NCBI GenBank assembly: GCA_007922225.1 | Contig: ML679956.1 | Location: 13,737,049 to 13,801,048, forward strand | DNA: 64,000 nucleotides | Reading direction: 5' to 3' | Origin: Emydura subglobosa | Lineage: Eukaryota; Chordata; Testudines; Chelidae | Shown here: piece after piece, positions 63,261 through 64,000 of the stretch | Layout of the letters: every line of letters starts with the position of its first letter | Position numbering within the stretch: the stretch's first letter is position 1 | Position numbers and translations under genes: made by a program | The notes under the pieces: model-generated | What the model was told of the DNA's origin: nothing | Database searches by the model: none | The model's input: the letters and a program-made list of their open reading frames with translations, nothing else

Positions 63261-63705
63261 ATGTAATTTGACAAAATTTGAGACTGTTATAGAACTTATT
63301 GGGATATATGAAACTCAGTTTACCTTTTGTCTTATCACTGCCTTTTCATTGATTGCTGCAATAGAAAATATTTATTTCAATGTAAGTTGGTGCCTTTTTC
63401 TCTGGAAATAATTTCCTCACTAGAATAATATTTATGAGAAATATGATGCTTAGTAAATTAAAATATTTGTTGAAAACAATTTGTCTAGTATTCATTACGA
63501 AGTATATAGTACATCGTTGAAGCATAAATGACATTCTGAAGATGATGAAAAATTCTTTTTCTCTCTTGATTGGGATATGTAAACTGATGTGCTGGGGTTA
63601 GAAAGGTAATGATCTAGGACTGAAAACAGTGCTATTTTTAGTGATAATACAAAGTATTATAATCTTAAATAGGTAACTTTAATTAACAATTTTCTCTTGT
63701 TGAAG

Positions 63706-63772
63706 ATTTCAGACAAGACAATTTAAAAAGAACTGGCTTTCTGACCTAAATTTGGCAATAGCTGAAATTCAG
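63706..63772 (+). CDS. TOPAZ1: TOPAZ1-like exon 13 (last in window)
   Basis: 67-nt exon after TTCTCTTGTTGAAG and before GTACAGTAT. It completes the Arg codon from exon 12 and reads RFQTRQFKKNWLSDLNLAIA then EIQ, leaving phase 0. The gene continues past the window: no stop codon has been reached and the known protein extends further. Confidence 0.83.
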
Positions 63773-64000
63773 GTACAGTATGATTATTTAGTTTTTGCAA
63801 ACAAATTTCAGAACAAACCAAACAAAATATATAGTACTTAATCAGTTTCTATTTTTATTTTAAGTGTAGCAGCTGGTTTTATTTCTTTAAAGCCATAGAG
63901 TGCAGCAATGTTTTACTTAGATGAATATGAAAATTTGTTTTTAGTCAAAGCAATATTGTAGGCAACGATGGCTAACATCTAGTGAGAAGACCATCTTTGT

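Overview
The window looks like a vertebrate, most probably chelonian (turtle), nuclear genome. The reasons are long AT-rich introns, an amniote multi-exon gene, MIR SINEs, CR1 LINEs of the type abundant in turtles, several DIRS-like tyrosine-recombinase retrotransposons, hAT-type and palindromic MITE-like elements, and a solo LTR. I see no prokaryotic features, no tRNA or rRNA genes and no CRISPR array.

One host gene occupies nearly the whole window on the + strand. It starts just downstream of a CpG island (about 2.49-3.48 kb) and runs off the right edge. I reconstruct 13 coding exons between 3803 and 63772. All 12 splice junctions have GT/AG ends and compatible phases, giving exactly 1854 open codons with no stop. 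I identify it as TOPAZ1 (testis and ovary-specific PAZ domain protein 1), a germ-cell protein needed for male meiosis in mouse. The identification rests on recognition of the middle and C-terminal exons, a CCCH-type zinc-finger-like motif in exon 8 and the helical region in exons 9-13. The 3' exons lie beyond the window. Exon 1 is unusual: about 15 degenerate copies of a basic Gly-Lys-Lys-Gly-Arg-x-Ser motif fill roughly half of it.

Region by region: 1-2480, 5' flank with a MIR; 2490-3480, CpG island promoter; 3803-9688, the two large exons around a 1.4 kb intron with a hAT MITE; 9.7-16.4 kb, intron 2 with short repeats and a possible retrocopy; 16.4-19.05 kb, three small exons; 19.05-32.8 kb, intron 5 with LTR-like repeat matter and two back-to-back DIRS-like elements (A, E); 32.9-43.3 kb, intron 6 with DIRS B, split by a CR1 that is itself split by a solo LTR; 43.4-48.0 kb, intron 7, almost entirely DIRS C, whose right end lies about 20 bp from the next splice acceptor; 48.2-59.7 kb, intron 8 with an old CR1 and DIRS D; 59.75-64.0 kb, five closely spaced exons.

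The DIRS-like elements all share the gene's orientation and all look decayed. The most distinctive observations are the repeat-rich exon 1 with a possible intronic poly(A) read-through isoform, the density of same-strand DIRS copies in one germline gene, the three-level nested insertion, and the transposon end against the exon 8 acceptor. I did not find a convincing wholly new system; the exon 1 repeat domain comes closest.
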